The position numbers and the translations under genes are program-made. Positions 1 through 11,422 of a DNA stretch of 64,000 nucleotides are shown here, in pieces. Below the pieces are notes generated by a model. It was not told where the DNA came from. It did no database searches and saw only the letters and a program-made list of their open reading frames with translations. The stretch lies in the NCBI GenBank assembly GCA_009363875.1, contig CM018693.1, positions 110,500,362 to 110,564,361 of the forward strand. The letters run 5' to 3'. Positions within the stretch are counted from its first letter, which is position 1; every line of letters starts with the position of its first letter. This DNA comes from Mikania micrantha (Eukaryota; Streptophyta; Magnoliopsida; Asterales; Asteraceae).

Positions 1-239
1 TACGCCATTGGTTAGGGTGTGACAAGAATCATTATTGGATGGGACCCAAATATGGTTGACTTAATGATTATCAATTAGAATGATTAGGTTTTTCATTGCC
101 TCGTAAAACCTTGCAATTGGTAGCAGCAATTTATTTGCTCCTTTGTGTATGGCTAAGTCAAATTTTATAAAAGAAAACAATATGGAATGAACTAAAGAAA
201 TTTGCCTGTACACTGAGCCATCAACCTTGGGTTGTTTTG
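1..239 (+). mobile_element. LINE endonuclease fragment, 5' half
   Basis: Three-frame reading gives disconnected pieces typical of plant LINE endonucleases: GWDPNMVDLMII near 36-72, QFICSFVYG near 127-155, and a segment ending SHQPWVVL at 215-239. The reading breaks by frameshifts and stops between pieces, so it is a fossil. The last codons continue exactly at 10,790 after removal of the inserted solo LTR, giving PWVVLGDLNAAM across the junction. The family normally nicks target DNA and primes reverse transcription. No reverse transcriptase part is present in this window. The element is cut by the window edge on the left. Confidence 0.75.
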
Positions 240-689
240 TGTGAGGCCCCGATCCCAGGTACCTCCTAGAGTTGGTTTCCATCATAACACATAGCTCTTA
301 ATCCAAAAACTTTCATAATTAGCAGCGGAAATTTAAACATAGTTTGATAATAGAAATACAATTAAATGTTTGTATCAAAACATATTTGATTGCGACAACC
401 ATCGGATCGTCTGACTTTATGCCACGGGCTTCATCATATCCTCTTGCATATTCATCAACCTGACATACATGCTAAAATGTCAGCTTACGCTGGTGAGTTC
501 TAGTTTTAGTAAAATTATAAATGTTTAATGAGTGAACATCATAAAACATCATCTCATTCATACAAAAACCATAACACATAAACATCATAATCATCGTCAT
601 CATACAACAATTGCTACTGAGCGTAACAGTGGATTTATGCCGGCACAAGGCTCCATAACATTTGATCTGACTCGCCAAAGCGCTTTGTA

Positions 690-780
690 AATCCATACTT
701 ACCCAATAACAAGTACTGGAGCAACATCTTACTTACCCCATACGAATATGGGAGCAACGTCATACTTACCCCGTAACAAG
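690..780. repeat. 34-bp tandem repeat, left part
   Basis: Nearly three units of about 34 bp, each with ACTTACCCC, then a variable AAC/CGA stretch and GGGAGCAAC. The copia element inserted inside this array. The array resumes at 9235. Confidence 0.8.
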
Positions 781-1151
781 TGTAGGTCCAGATCTTGTCA
801 AGAACCGAGCTTTATGTCTCCAATCTGCATCAAATGACTCTATAATGTGCGGAATCCAGAATAGAATCACAAGAACAAGAAGAAAGGTCAAAACTTTTGT
901 ATATTCAGTGAAGTTCACGAAACAGTGCCTCAATACGCCTAGAGAGCACGCCTCGGGAATCCAACCATTGAACAGTACAAAATATGTCTATTTATACTAC
1001 TCTAGGAGTACTCAAACCCTATACACGAAAATGGTTCAAGTACTCGAAATCTACTGTACTTGAAATACATGTACACGAAATATAACAAAATCTAGTCCTC
1101 GACTCTTCTCTGGTTGACTTTGTCAGTCTTCGTCTTTAGTCGGGCTCTACA
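781..1151 (-). repeat. Copia 3' LTR
   Basis: Direct repeat of 8864-9234 with the same length (371 bp) and ends. A TATA-type box, TATAAATAG on the minus strand, lies at 988-996. The polypurine tract adjoins at 1152. Confidence 0.9.
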
Positions 1152-1163
1152 AACTCCCCCTAG
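1152..1163 (-). other. Copia polypurine tract
   Basis: The minus strand reads TAGGGGGAGTT directly before the 3' LTR, as expected for the plus-strand DNA primer of a copia element. Confidence 0.75.
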
Positions 1164-1430
1164 ACTGATGAAGTCAACCGATGGGAAGTGAGACAGAGTG
1201 AGGACCTGCCCTAGCATACAACTTCTATTCCATAGCAAAAGCGATTACACGAGTAAAGGGCTTCGCCTCTTCATCCAGTCACCGTAGACTCTGATAGGTG
1301 ACTCGTGCAGTTTCTCCATATCCTCCTTGCCAAACTTCAGAAGATCCATCGGATTAAGAATCATATCAATGTCTTTAGTATCATCCTCGTTCCGGAGACT
1401 GACAGTAGCAAGTGTCTTCTCATCAAAGTA

Positions 1431-4166
1431 TCAAGATAGGAAGTTGGCTAAGGAGTTGTCTGGAGCTCGTGAAGAGGCAGGAGTAGCTTTCTCAGTGTGT
1501 GGCGGTGGATACTTGTAATAAATCCATGGTTCCTTCTTGACAGGATCCAAGATGCAAGTGGAAACAAAGCGCCTTCCTTTCGCTGTCTTCATCACTGGAA
1601 AATCTCTGTCGCATTGGTCTTTCAAGAATTTGGCGAACATATCGGCCTAAGTGTCTTTGGAGGGATTGAAGAACATCGCGTTGTTGATGCTCCTGATGTC
1701 AAACTTTAGCATTGAGCAGAAATCCCTTAGCCTCTTGAAATATTCCAGCTTTCCATTCATTCTCTTCACAAGAAAAAGATCTTTGTCTTCGTCGTACATC
1801 CAGCAGCAGACGTTTGATTTGTCATTGCGAACTGCAAATAAGTCTCTGTCGCATGTCGTGAAGGTGTGCTCTGGATGTTCTTCCTGCATTTCTCCCAGCC
1901 ATGACTCTCTAACCTCTCGAGGTGCAGTAGTCCAGTCTTTCTGCCTATCGAACCAACTATCAATTACTTTGGCCAGTGGAGCAATCTCCTGCCCTTCAAG
2001 GTTGACATACTTGTGAGCATACAAGAAGTCCACATATGAATCTTTGGAGACGTCGCCGAGAATTACATTTTCTGGTTCTTCTTCAGCAGATGCTCCTGCA
2101 GAAGATTCGGCTTTTTCTTTCCTTTCTTGGTCACATACCGCATCAAAGATAGAATTCATAGACACATCAGCAAATAAGTCTCTGAGTCCCTCTGCACGAA
2201 GCTTTTCATTGAATCCATCAAACAGAAAGTTCTCGGGAAGATCCTCAAATAAATCATCATAAAAGTCAAGAGGCTTCTCCGAAGAAGGTGGATTCTCAGA
2301 AGCATCGGTATCCCTAGCAGCGTCCAGTATTGGCTCATCATCCTTTTGACCGGATGAACTGGCACCATGGCCCATATCTCCTCCTGTGTTGTCATCATCT
2401 TTATCTTTCCCTTTGTCATCCTTGGCATTATCGCCATCTTTTTCATCCTTGGCATCATTGCCATCTATGTCATAACCTTCATCTTTCTTCTCAGTCTCTT
2501 CTTTTCCTTTTCTTCATCATCAACATCTTCATCCTCATCATCTTCCTTTTGATCATCAACCTTTGACCCGGTCAACTCCTCAATCACCTTTGTAAGTTTC
2601 CTAATCTGTTTCTCCAAACAACCAAGATCTCGGTTTTGCCTTTTGAATATCTCACGTACTCTGACCAAGGCTCCCTACAACTCGTGAATCTTATCATCCT
2701 TTGTAATGGAGTCTTGTTCCAGCAACAAAACATGCTCCTGTAGCCATATCAGATCCACGGGTATCCCCTCAGGTGCGTAAGGCCAAGGCGTACGCATGTG
2801 AGCCTTGCCTTTGCCCCTTTGACTCCTGGGTGGTGATGGTGGTGGCTTCGAGTGGTGGATGTGAGTATGTGGAGGAGATGATGATGTTGTTTGGGTGGTT
2901 TCTAAGGAGGCGAAAGGTGGTGGTGGTGGAATAGGAACTTGGGTGGTGGTTCTGGGTTTAGTGGGTGGCTTTTTTTTGGTGGTTGTGGTGGTTTAGGCTG
3001 TGTGGGTAGTTTAGGTTGGGTTGCGGTGTAGGCTGAGTAGGAGGTGGAGGTGGTGTGGGCTGAGCCTGAATCGAGGAGGACGATCTCGTGGTCTTCTTCT
3101 GTAGTCTGGGATCCTTTGTCCGCTTGGACATCATCTTGAGCCTCTTTTTCTTCGGCGAAGACTCAGGAGTCGGCATGTAATATGTGTCTAGGATGTCTTC
3201 CCGTTCTGCTCTGGTCAATGGTGGGATGACTGGCTCCTTTTCTCGAATCAATATTTCTTCATCGGATGATGATGAAGACTCAGAAACAGCTTACTCGGCA
3301 GTCGTGCCGGCTTGAGTGTTTGTGCCAGTTGGAGGGATATCATGCTATTCGGCAACAATTGCTACAGGCGTTCCTTGCTCCTCCATCACTGCATCTTTTC
3401 CAACAAACCTCCCAAACTTGATCAGAGGACGCTCCCCGATGTATTGCTTCTTTCCTTGTTTGTTCATCATCATGTATGAAAAAATGTCTTCCCTCATCCA
3501 CTTGATATCGAGAGTACCAATGGTGGGAACAAGGTTCAGATGTCTCTTGTTGATGACGATTTGGATAAAGCGGGGAAAGGCCACAAATCTTTCTTTTCTC
3601 TTTCCTTTGATATTGGCATGCATGTATCTAAGGATCATCTTCGAGTAGTTGAAATCCACACCCAAAGCTAAGGCCGCCATACAAGAGCTGAGGGTTTGAT
3701 TCATCACATCATTAACACCTTTCCTCCCAGACAAACACCGGGTCACAATGTGTGCAAGATATCTCCACTAGGGATGTAGCAACTTCTTCTCCATAGGAGG
3801 GTAAACGCCCTAGTGATCCATCTGATAAACAGTCCTATGAACTAGGTCGTGATCGAGTTCAATAGGATCGGTTGCCTTGAATCCGAACTGAAGGCATTCC
3901 CTCAAAATCTACTCAGTGATAATGATTGGTTGACCTTACACTTTGCTGATCAGACTGACTGTGCCATTCGCATTAGTGCGCTCAGTAATAGAGTTCCAGA
4001 AGTCCTGGATGAGCTCAGATATGATATCGGGATGCTCCATGATCGTGTAGTTCACTAGAGATAATATCAGTCCTTGTACTAAGCTTCTGAACATCGAATG
4101 CTTCTCTGGTGGATCTCCGACATACGAGGACATGTTGTGGTCCGAAACAAATCTCAAATCAGCCAT
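1431..4166 (-). pseudogene. Degenerate extra ORF of the copia element (function unknown)
   Basis: A chain of minus-strand open segments with intervening stops and frameshifts: about 3936-4166 (start MADLRFVSDHNM), 3345-3746, 2958-3251 (basic, then proline-rich with PTPPPPP runs), 2465-2668 (coiled-coil-like then acidic), 1647-2375 (242 aa, acidic) and 1431-1640. The MADLRF start resembles an additional ORF that I recall from many Asteraceae copia copies, where it lies between pol and the 3' LTR. Its role is not known. The longest segment has serine/aspartate/glutamate-rich low complexity for about 120 residues, then a W/D/R-rich globular-looking part. Several disruptions separate the segments, so no intact protein is expected. 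Confidence 0.55.
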
Positions 4167-4930
4167 CTGAAATAAAACAAAGTAAAGTTAGTAAAAACTG
4201 AAATAAAAGGTCAAGGGTCAAAAGTCAAAGTCCAAGTCCAGGTTAAAAGAGTTAGACAAAATCACAAAGTTGGAAAAAAATCAAAGCATTTCGGGAGTTT
4301 ACGATGTTAAGATAGTTCACGAAATTCATGTTGTATTCGAAAAACAAGGTTGTAATCGAAAATTAGGTTGTAATCGAAAAGCAGGTTGTAATTGAAATTG
4401 TTTTGTATTCGAAAAGGTTCATACTTGAAATTTGTACTCGAAAACAATATTCGAAATTAAAAATTTCAAGAACAATAAAAACATCATAACTCACTCAATT
4501 TTGTTACTTAGAACACCTAATTATACTCGAAATGCTCAGAATTAGAAGGCGACCAACATATAAGAAGATCCCTTTCTAATTTTGAGTTTCTCGAGGTGAT
4601 TTGTCCAAGATTCCCTATGTTAACGAAACAAAGTACTCGAAAAGTGTTTTTGGGCCATAACTTTTTATTTAGCGGTCAAAATTTGTTCAAAATATATACC
4701 TAGGGTCGCCTAAGTGTGATCTACATGATAGTCGGAGTGGATTTCGAAAACGGTGCACAAAAAATGAGATCGCCTTAGAGAGAGAAAAATCGTATACGAA
4801 ACAAATGGTACTCGAAACTGGACATACTCGAACTATTTATAGAAAAATTTCGAGTACACGAATTTCGTGTACTCAAAATCGAGTAAGAATTTCGAATACA
4901 CAAATTTTCGAGCATAATTATTTTTTGAAA
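4167..4930. repeat. AT-rich block with dispersed TCGAAA/ACGAAA motifs
   Basis: No coding signal. The motif TACTCGAAA, GTATTCGAAA or TACACGAA recurs roughly every 20-40 bases. The same vocabulary occurs in the copia leader (8340-8720), in both LTRs and in the right arm of the solo LTR. Confidence 0.6.
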
Positions 4931-5929
4931 TATTTCTAACTTTTGTAAAATAAAATAAACTCAGAAATTTGGACGAGTGCAAAGTTGAGTCGGGTCAATT
5001 TCGTGGGATCAAATCTATATCAAAAATTTGACCACCTTAAAATAATTTCTTATGAAACCCAACCTTAAAAAAATTATACCCCACCAATAATTTCCACTCG
5101 TTAATCCATAATTCAAAAATAAGAATTAAGATCAAAAGTTTTCTAACGGTTTTCTAAAACTACTTTTGGGAAATTTATGAACAATCAGACAATAAAACCA
5201 AATTAACATGCAACCTATCAATTTTGTAAAATCTTTTGTTTCAAACTTGATTGTGTTTCAACGAACTTAAAACATTTTAACAGAGTTTAAGATGAGAAAA
5301 GAAAAGAACAGATCGATTAGATTATAATCAAGAACAAGAAGGGGTTCTATCTTCTTTGTGCTCATTGGCATCTTTAATTTACTGATCTGCAGACACAATG
5401 GCCTTAGCGTCACACATCCAGGTCTTTGCTTATATAAAAAAAGGGGATGCTTCAATAAGTATTTCCCGCTCTTTGTTTGCACAAAACATGGAAAATACCC
5501 GAGTTTTTCAAAACAATTTCAAGTTTATCGAAACACAATCTTGCTTTGACTTAAAGATTTACTCAAAAAGTCAAATAGTTGTTACATCTTTCCGGTTATC
5601 TGATTTTCCTTACTTCTCACTTATTTATATATTTAATCTTTAAGAATGATCATCTCCAATTCCTTCATTTTGAAAAACTTATTTTAACTTCTTAGTGAAT
5701 CATAGTTATCCAAAGCTGTTATTCTTTAGAAATTACTTTTAAGTAGTGAATTTCTGAGTGTCAGAAATCATTTCACTTCCCAAATTGAACCACTTCACTT
5801 GACCATCCAAATAAAATCTTTTTGTATTTTCTTAAATCATGAAAATTTAAAATCTTTTTGTTGTTTTCTTAAAATTCACTCCCCCTAAACTTGTAGATCC
5901 TCTTAGACTGACTCAAAGACTGAAAATCT
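4931..5929. other. Non-coding AT-rich DNA inside the copia element
   Basis: No recognisable protein. A short purine-rich stretch on the minus strand near 5878-5890 looks like a second polypurine tract, which would fit debris of a further nested element, but I cannot define its ends. Confidence 0.4.
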
Positions 5930-6559
5930 TGTAGGACCTATTTGGAGCCCAGAAACAATCCGGTTCACCAAGGAATCCGATCTACAGCCACTGGAATAGT
6001 GCGGAATCCTATTCCAGGGTTTTCCAATCGAAAACACCAGAACCCGTGGCGATCCGATGATGAGGAGTAAACGTATAGATCAAGATCGAACACCACGGGG
6101 TGAGAATCGAAGTTGGAGAAGGAAGAACAGCTCAAAACCCTAAGGGTATGACTCTGGAGTGCTCTAGGAAGAGAGGAGGCTCGGAAAAGTTAGGTTTGAA
6201 TCTGTTTGCAAAAGTATATATAGACTGTACTCATTCGGCCGAATGAGTGGCCGAATCACTCATTCGGCGAATGGCTCAGCCGAATGAGCTGGTCAACAGA
6301 ATGAGTCATACGGATGACTCATTCGCTCGCCCTAGTCATTCGCTAGGCGTTCATTCGCCCGAATGATCTCATTCTTAGGGTCATTCGCACGAATGGGTCT
6401 ATAATATAAATATAATCAAAGTCAACCAAAGTCAAACACATATAAACTTGAATAAACATTAAAGAACAATATAGAATAACTTATCTTCATTAATAAGATA
6501 AACTCTATACATTAAGATCATAAAAAACATAGAACTAGGGACATTTCTATGCACTAACA
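5930..6559 (-). repeat. Possible LTR fragment of another copia element
   Basis: Starts TGTAGGACC and ends CACTAACA. It is followed by a minus-strand purine tract (AAGGAGGAG) at 6562-6572, as at the inner edge of a 3' LTR. It contains palindromic CATTCG..CGAATG motifs at 6230-6400 and TATATATA at about 6215. No matching target duplication or partner LTR was found, so this is tentative. Confidence 0.35.
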
Positions 6560-6884
6560 TACTCCTCCTTAGACCTAGTTCTTTACTTATCAGCACCCTT
6601 CGTGAAATACTTGTCTGATATAGTTTTCCAGCCAGAGCCGGCATTAATCCCAAACACTATGCAAATCCGGATGACTCTCATGAATTGTAGTGCTTGTTCC
6701 ATGTCTTCAAACTCAAAGAATTGAAGTTGGAGGCGGCCACTTCAGGATGACTTTGTGTCTATGGGTATCTGCAATGATTTCTGGCTGATAATATCTTTCT
6801 GGTTCTTGAGGCTTGAAATTGATCCACCTCTTCCGATAATCATACTGAATCTGTCTAGAGAACCAAGAGGACATCCCTGAATCA

Positions 6885-8314
6885 TCACTGTAGAGCATCA
6901 TTGTGATAACGGTACTTAAATACCTTCTCAATGCAAGAAGTTGAGCAAAGATTTTGGGTTACCTCATTCTGCTTCTCATCCACCTCTGCCATAAATGCGT
7001 GGCTCAGGGTCAGCTCTAGCTCTTGTACTAGATCACTACAATCATAGGAATCTGTTTCCAGAGTCACCAGAGCCTTGGATGTACTAGCACCTCCCCCCAG
7101 CAGCAGCCTTCTCATCAGGCTTCTTCTCACCCTCCTTCACCACTTTTGGTTGTTTGCACTCCCTTGCAAAGTGACTCGGCTGGTCACAGTTGTAGCATCG
7201 CAGCTTTGATTAAACGAATCCCAACTTCTTCCCTGGGTTGTTACCGAAACTGTTTCGTCCATATTTCTTGATGAACTTCTTGGCATGGAAAACAGCCATG
7301 GTCATTTGCCAAGAAATATCCATCTCTTCCACGTCTGCCGGGTTAATCTGCTCCAAGTTATCTTGAATGAGATTGGCCGGTGCCAACTCTCCAGCAATAA
7401 AAGTGTTGTAACTGTTCATAAATCCCTTGAACAGCAGCAAATTCTCTTCACTTTCTGGACTAGGCACTAAACTAACTTGCCCTATAGAAAGGAAGGCAGT
7501 CTCAAACGGAACAGACTGAGATGAAGGGGTTTAGTGATACCGAGATCCAGATGCTTGAAAATTGATTGCTGATAAAAGAGCAGCATTCTCTGATACAGGT
7601 GCAATGCCAATAGAACTGGCATGATTGAGGGCTCTTTGTTTGTCATCCATGTCATAAGAGTTGATAATGGAGATCAACCCACTCATAGAGGTCTTGTACA
7701 TTTCCTTGGTTCTCTTAATGGTGGTACAGTTAGAATTCCAGTTATATGGCAATGAGTTCAAGAGCTTTTTGTTCACTTCTCCTTTAGAAATCTCAATTCT
7801 TGCACTGGTCATCTCAGTCATCAGATGAGTAAATCGATTCAGTTGTGCTTCCAAGGACTCTCCTTTGACATGGTTAAACATGTTGAACCTTTGCCTTAAC
7901 ATATCTTTGCGACTTTCTCGCATGTCCTCATTTCCCTCAAATCTTTCCACCAAAGCCATAGTTTCTTAGTTGTCTGATGCTCCTTGAACCCGTGAGCAAC
8001 GTCAGTTGACAATGCCATAGTGGTTGATGCATATGCCTTATCATCTTTCTCTTTCAAAAGAATGCCGTTTTCCGTGTATAACTCCGGGTCCTTAGGAATA
8101 AGCTCGTTTAGCTCACTTTGTACATAGGCATATACGACCCTTCTTCAATTGACCTCCATAACTTCGGGTTCGTGTACTTGATAAACGATTGGAACCTGAA
8201 TTTCCAATCCTGGAAGTTATCTCCCGACACGAGCCTAGGTGGCTTGGTTCTGGTGCCGATCTCATTGTCTAAGTTAAGCAGGTTAGACAGGTTGGTGAGG
8301 TTCTTTGATGCCAT
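6885..8314 (-). pseudogene. Copia gag (UBN2-type) remnant with zinc knuckle
   Basis: Minus-strand segments at 8108-8314 (start MASKNLTNLSNLLNLDNE), 7531-7959 (the gag core MALVERFEGNEDM..., ending SGSRYH), 7210-7467 and 6885-7130 align in order to a copia gag. A CX2CX4HX4C zinc knuckle, CYNCDQPSHFAREC, is readable at about 7160-7200 between the last two segments. Gag forms the particle and binds the RNA. Stops and frameshifts separate all segments, so the gene is dead. The expected protease and pol downstream (below 6885) are missing. The peptide at 6713-6931 (a WFSRQIQYDYRKRW region) was not recognised. Confidence 0.75.
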
Positions 8315-8339
8315 GATAAACAGAAAATTTTATAAGTAC

Positions 8340-8720
8340 AGTTCTCAAAGTCCCCAAGAGTGCTCAGTCCCAAATAGTGCACGAAGTCCAGTCTACACTC
8401 GAAACAACACAACTACCCGAAGTCCAATGTATACTTGAAATCCAAGGTATTCGAATTCCAAGAGTAATCGAACCTCAGATGTATACGAAATCAGTAGTGT
8501 ATTTGAACTCCCTGTTGTACACGAAGAACCAATGTACTCGAAGACCATTAATACTTGAACTCAAGCTTGTACTCGAACACCCTATGTAATCGAAATCCCA
8601 GTGTACTCGAACTCACCAATCTGTAATCGAACTCCAACTATACTCGAATTCTAACTTTACCCGAAAAAGTGTTCTCGAAATTTGAACTCGAAAATACTTG
8701 AAAATTTTTCACTGAAAAAT
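8340..8720 (-). repeat. Copia leader with about 20 TCGAA/ACGAA repeats
   Basis: Between primer site and gag, short motifs such as TACTCGAA, TAATCGAA and TACACGAA recur every 15-25 bases with unrelated spacers. It is not a simple tandem repeat because the spacer sequences differ. Confidence 0.7.
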
Positions 8721-8848
8721 TTTCACAGAAAAATTTCTCAAGATCTGGAGTCTCAAATTTTGATGGTAGCTAGATGGTGTAGAGTAGAACAAGAAAGTAT
8801 AGAATTTGTACTGAAAAGCTTGTACCTTGATGTAGAAAAGAGCACTAA

Positions 8849-8861
8849 GGCTCTGCTACCA
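8849..8861 (-). other. Copia primer-binding site (initiator tRNA-Met type)
   Basis: The minus strand reads TGGTAGCAGAGCC two bases inside the 5' LTR. This is one mismatch from the usual plant primer site TGGTATCAGAGC, complementary to the 3' end of initiator tRNA-Met. Confidence 0.8.
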
Positions 8862-8863
8862 CT

Positions 8864-9234
8864 TGTAGCTCCAGATCTTGTCAAGAACCGAGCTTTATGT
8901 CTCCAATATGCATCAAATGACTCTATAATGTGCAGAATCTAGAATAGAATCACAAGAACAAGAAGAAAGGTCAAAACTTTTGTATATTCAGTGAAGTTCA
9001 CGAAACAATGCATGAATATGTCTAGAGAGCACGCCTCGGGAATCCAACCCTAGAAGAGTATAAAATACGTCTATTTATACTACTCTAGGAGTACTCGAAC
9101 CCTATACACGAAAATGGTTCGAGTACTCGAAATCTACTGTACTCGAAATCCATGTACACGAAATATAACAAAATCAGGTCTTCGACTCTTCTCTGGTTGA
9201 CTTTGTCAGTCTTCGTCTTTAGTCGGGCTCTACA
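8864..9234 (-). repeat. Copia 5' LTR
   Basis: 371 bp, TGTAG...CTACA ends, direct repeat of 781-1151. The minus-strand TATA box TATAAATAG at 9071-9079 is the likely core promoter for the element's RNA. Confidence 0.9.
9071..9079 (-). promoter_or_regulatory. TATA box of the copia 5' LTR
   Basis: TATAAATAG on the minus strand, conserved in the 3' LTR at 988-996 despite about 6% divergence of the LTRs. Confidence 0.65.
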
Positions 9235-9353
9235 ACAAGTACGGGAGCAGCATCATACTTACCCCATAATGAGTACAGAAGCAAAATCATACTTACCCCA
9301 TAACAAGTATGGGAGCAACATCATTCTTACCCCATAATGAGTACGGGAGCAAC
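9235..9353. repeat. 34-bp tandem repeat, right part
   Basis: Three to four further units of the array seen at 690-780, beginning with the duplicated target ACAAG. Units differ in AATGAG versus AACAAG. Confidence 0.8.
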
Positions 9354-10784
9354 ATTCATTCATCACAACATGTTATACTAGCACTATATCATCATTCATC
9401 ATAACATCGTAACCTTATCCTAATAACATAGGATTACTCATAACAGGTTATGCTAGTATCATTTCATCATATCATCGTAACATCCTAGCATCATATACAT
9501 ATCATGCTAGCATCATATCATACATCATGGCATCATAAACACGTCATGCTAGCATCTAATCATCATAGCATCATACTTTCATCCTAGCAGCCTAGGATCT
9601 CATAATAGCATGTCATCATACAGTTATCATCATGTCATGTCGTCAGCTTAAGTCATTAACATGCATTCGTTATACTAAACATATTCTCATGCATACATCA
9701 TCACACATATCATCAAGCATTTGTCATCATCGCATAGTCACATAACATCATAAACACAGTAACATCATGTATGTCAGCCCAAAACGTAGTTACATATAAC
9801 ATGTGAAAGTATGGCATATAGAACTCACCTGATAGTAATGTAGCTTTCTTATCTCCTTAGCCGAACTCCTTAACTAAGACTCAAAAACCTACATCATTAC
9901 ATCATCTCATTACATTCCATTCTTAGACTTAGAATTTATTCTAAGTCTTCATAGCTACTAGTTCCCCCTCATAACTACAAGTTCTCGAAACTGACTAGTA
10001 TTCGAAACCCTTGAAGTTCACTAAGTACCAATGTACATGAAATTCACAAGTTCACGAAATACCCAAAGTATTCAAAATCCATGGACTACACGAATCTCAG
10101 GGTACACGATACTAAGTTCACGAGATTCAAAAAGTACTCGAAATCTTAGAGTTCACGAACACTAGTTCACGAATCCTCAGTTCACGAAACCATGTTCTCG
10201 AAACCAGATTCACGAAGGGGTTCGGATACTCATTTCGTGTACTCTTCGGGTACTCATGTTTTCATCATAAAACGTACAGAAATCTATCTAAGACTTTGGG
10301 GAGCTAGCTCTAGGTTCCTTATGGCATTACCAACACGTTGGAACCGTAAAGTATCGAACTTTATGCATAAAGGTGTGAGCTTTATGCATAAGTTCACTTT
10401 CGTATAAAAATCCTAACTTTTTCGTTTAAAACACTTACTTGGTGTTAGTTGATCCTTCTGGTGGCTTCTCGTGTGTTCCCTCTTCTTCCCGAGCGATTTA
10501 CATTTGTTTCTTCAAGTTCACGAACTCCACTTCGTGTACTTGAGAGAAAGTGCTTCTAGCCAAAGTTGTTTTATATTTCCCAAGACACTCATATATACAG
10601 GAAAGGTTCACGAAATCAGAGGTTCTCGAAATTGGGTAGTTCGAGTACTATGTTTCGTGAACTCCGGGCATTTTCTAATACTATCTTTCGTGATCTTCTA
10701 TTTTTTGTTTCTTTCCTACAGGTTAATTAACTGTTACCCAATCGTAAGTTTAAATAACTTGCATAGAAAACTTGGGGTGTTACA

Positions 10785-11422
10785 TTTTGGGGGATTTGAA
10801 TGCGGCAATGAGTAATGAGGAGGTTTCAAGTGGCCCTTCAATAGTCTCATTGTCTATGGAGGACCTTTAGGAAACATGCAACTTCACTAGTATAAAAGAC
10901 GCCCTAGTGGATGTCTTAGATTTACATGGAATAAATCTCTAGGGTAGAGAAATGGGTTACTGAAAAAGCTCGATCGTGCTATAGCAAATGATGATTTTGG
11001 TGTGGCTTTTCCAAATGTAAAAGCAAAATTCCTGCCTTTTTAGACATCCGATCATTCTTCAGGATTGTTGCCAATCCAAAATATCCAAAGAAAATGGACT
11101 CCAAAACCTTTTAAATTTATTATTTTTTTTGGCAGATAAGAAAGAATTCAAAGATTTAGTGCAGCAGGAGTGGGAAAAACATGTTGACGGCTATAAAATG
11201 TTTCAAACTGTGTGAAAATTACGCAATATGAAAAAACCTTTAAGATTGGGCAAGGATGGAGTGGGGCTGTTGAATAAACTTCAAATTTTATAGCAAGAAC
11301 TTGGAACAATACAAAAGGCAGTAGAGCAGGAAAGTAGTAACGAGGAGGAAGCAGCATGTTTGAAAGCTCGAAAGTAATGCAATCTAGAGGAAGAAAAGCT
11401 TCTGAAACAAATTTCTAAAGTA
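10785..11422 (+). mobile_element. LINE endonuclease fragment, 3' half
   Basis: Continues the fragment at 1-239. It reads GDLNAAM at 10790, then DALVDVLDLHG, a TSDHSSGLLPI catalytic-region motif near 11045, RKWTPKPFKF and ADKKEFKDLVQQEWEKHVDG. These are typical of the end of the LINE endonuclease and its linker. Many stops and frameshifts are present. Similarity ends abruptly after KQISKV at about 11,422, before any reverse transcriptase. The first five bases are the TTTTG target copy. Confidence 0.8.

Larger units (their letters stand above)
781..9234 (-). mobile_element. Ty1/copia LTR retrotransposon, defective, 8.45 kb
   Basis: Two 371-bp direct repeats with TGTAG...CTACA ends bound the element, and the 5-bp target duplication ACAAG is exact at 776-780 and 9235-9239. 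On the minus strand the order is 5' LTR (8864-9234), initiator-Met-type primer site, TCGAA-rich leader, gag remnants (6885-8314), a non-coding or foreign block (about 4200-6880), a degenerate extra ORF (1431-4166), polypurine tract and 3' LTR (781-1151). I find no protease, integrase or reverse transcriptase, so the copy cannot move by itself. About 21 differences between the two LTRs by eye (near 5.7%) mean it is clearly older than the gypsy element at 25,237. Confidence 0.88.
240..10784. mobile_element. Solo LTR (~2.1 kb without its insert), split by a copia element
   Basis: The left end reads TGTGAGGCCCC and the right end GGGGTGTTACA, an imperfect inverted pair of the TG...CA kind. It is flanked by the 5-bp duplication TTTTG at 235-239 and 10785-10789. 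Removing the copia insertion and its duplicated target leaves about 2,086 bp of non-coding sequence, so a solo LTR of a Ty3/gypsy family is the simplest reading. The left arm is 240-780 and the right arm 9235-10784. The right arm is rich in CATCATA-type repeats (9360-9780) and in TTCACGAA/TACTCGAA motifs (9960-10260, 10500-10690). Confidence 0.75.

Noticed and set aside
2330..2566. Histidine/phenylalanine-rich plus-strand ORFs
   Set aside because: They are the complement of the acidic D/E-rich part of the copia extra ORF.
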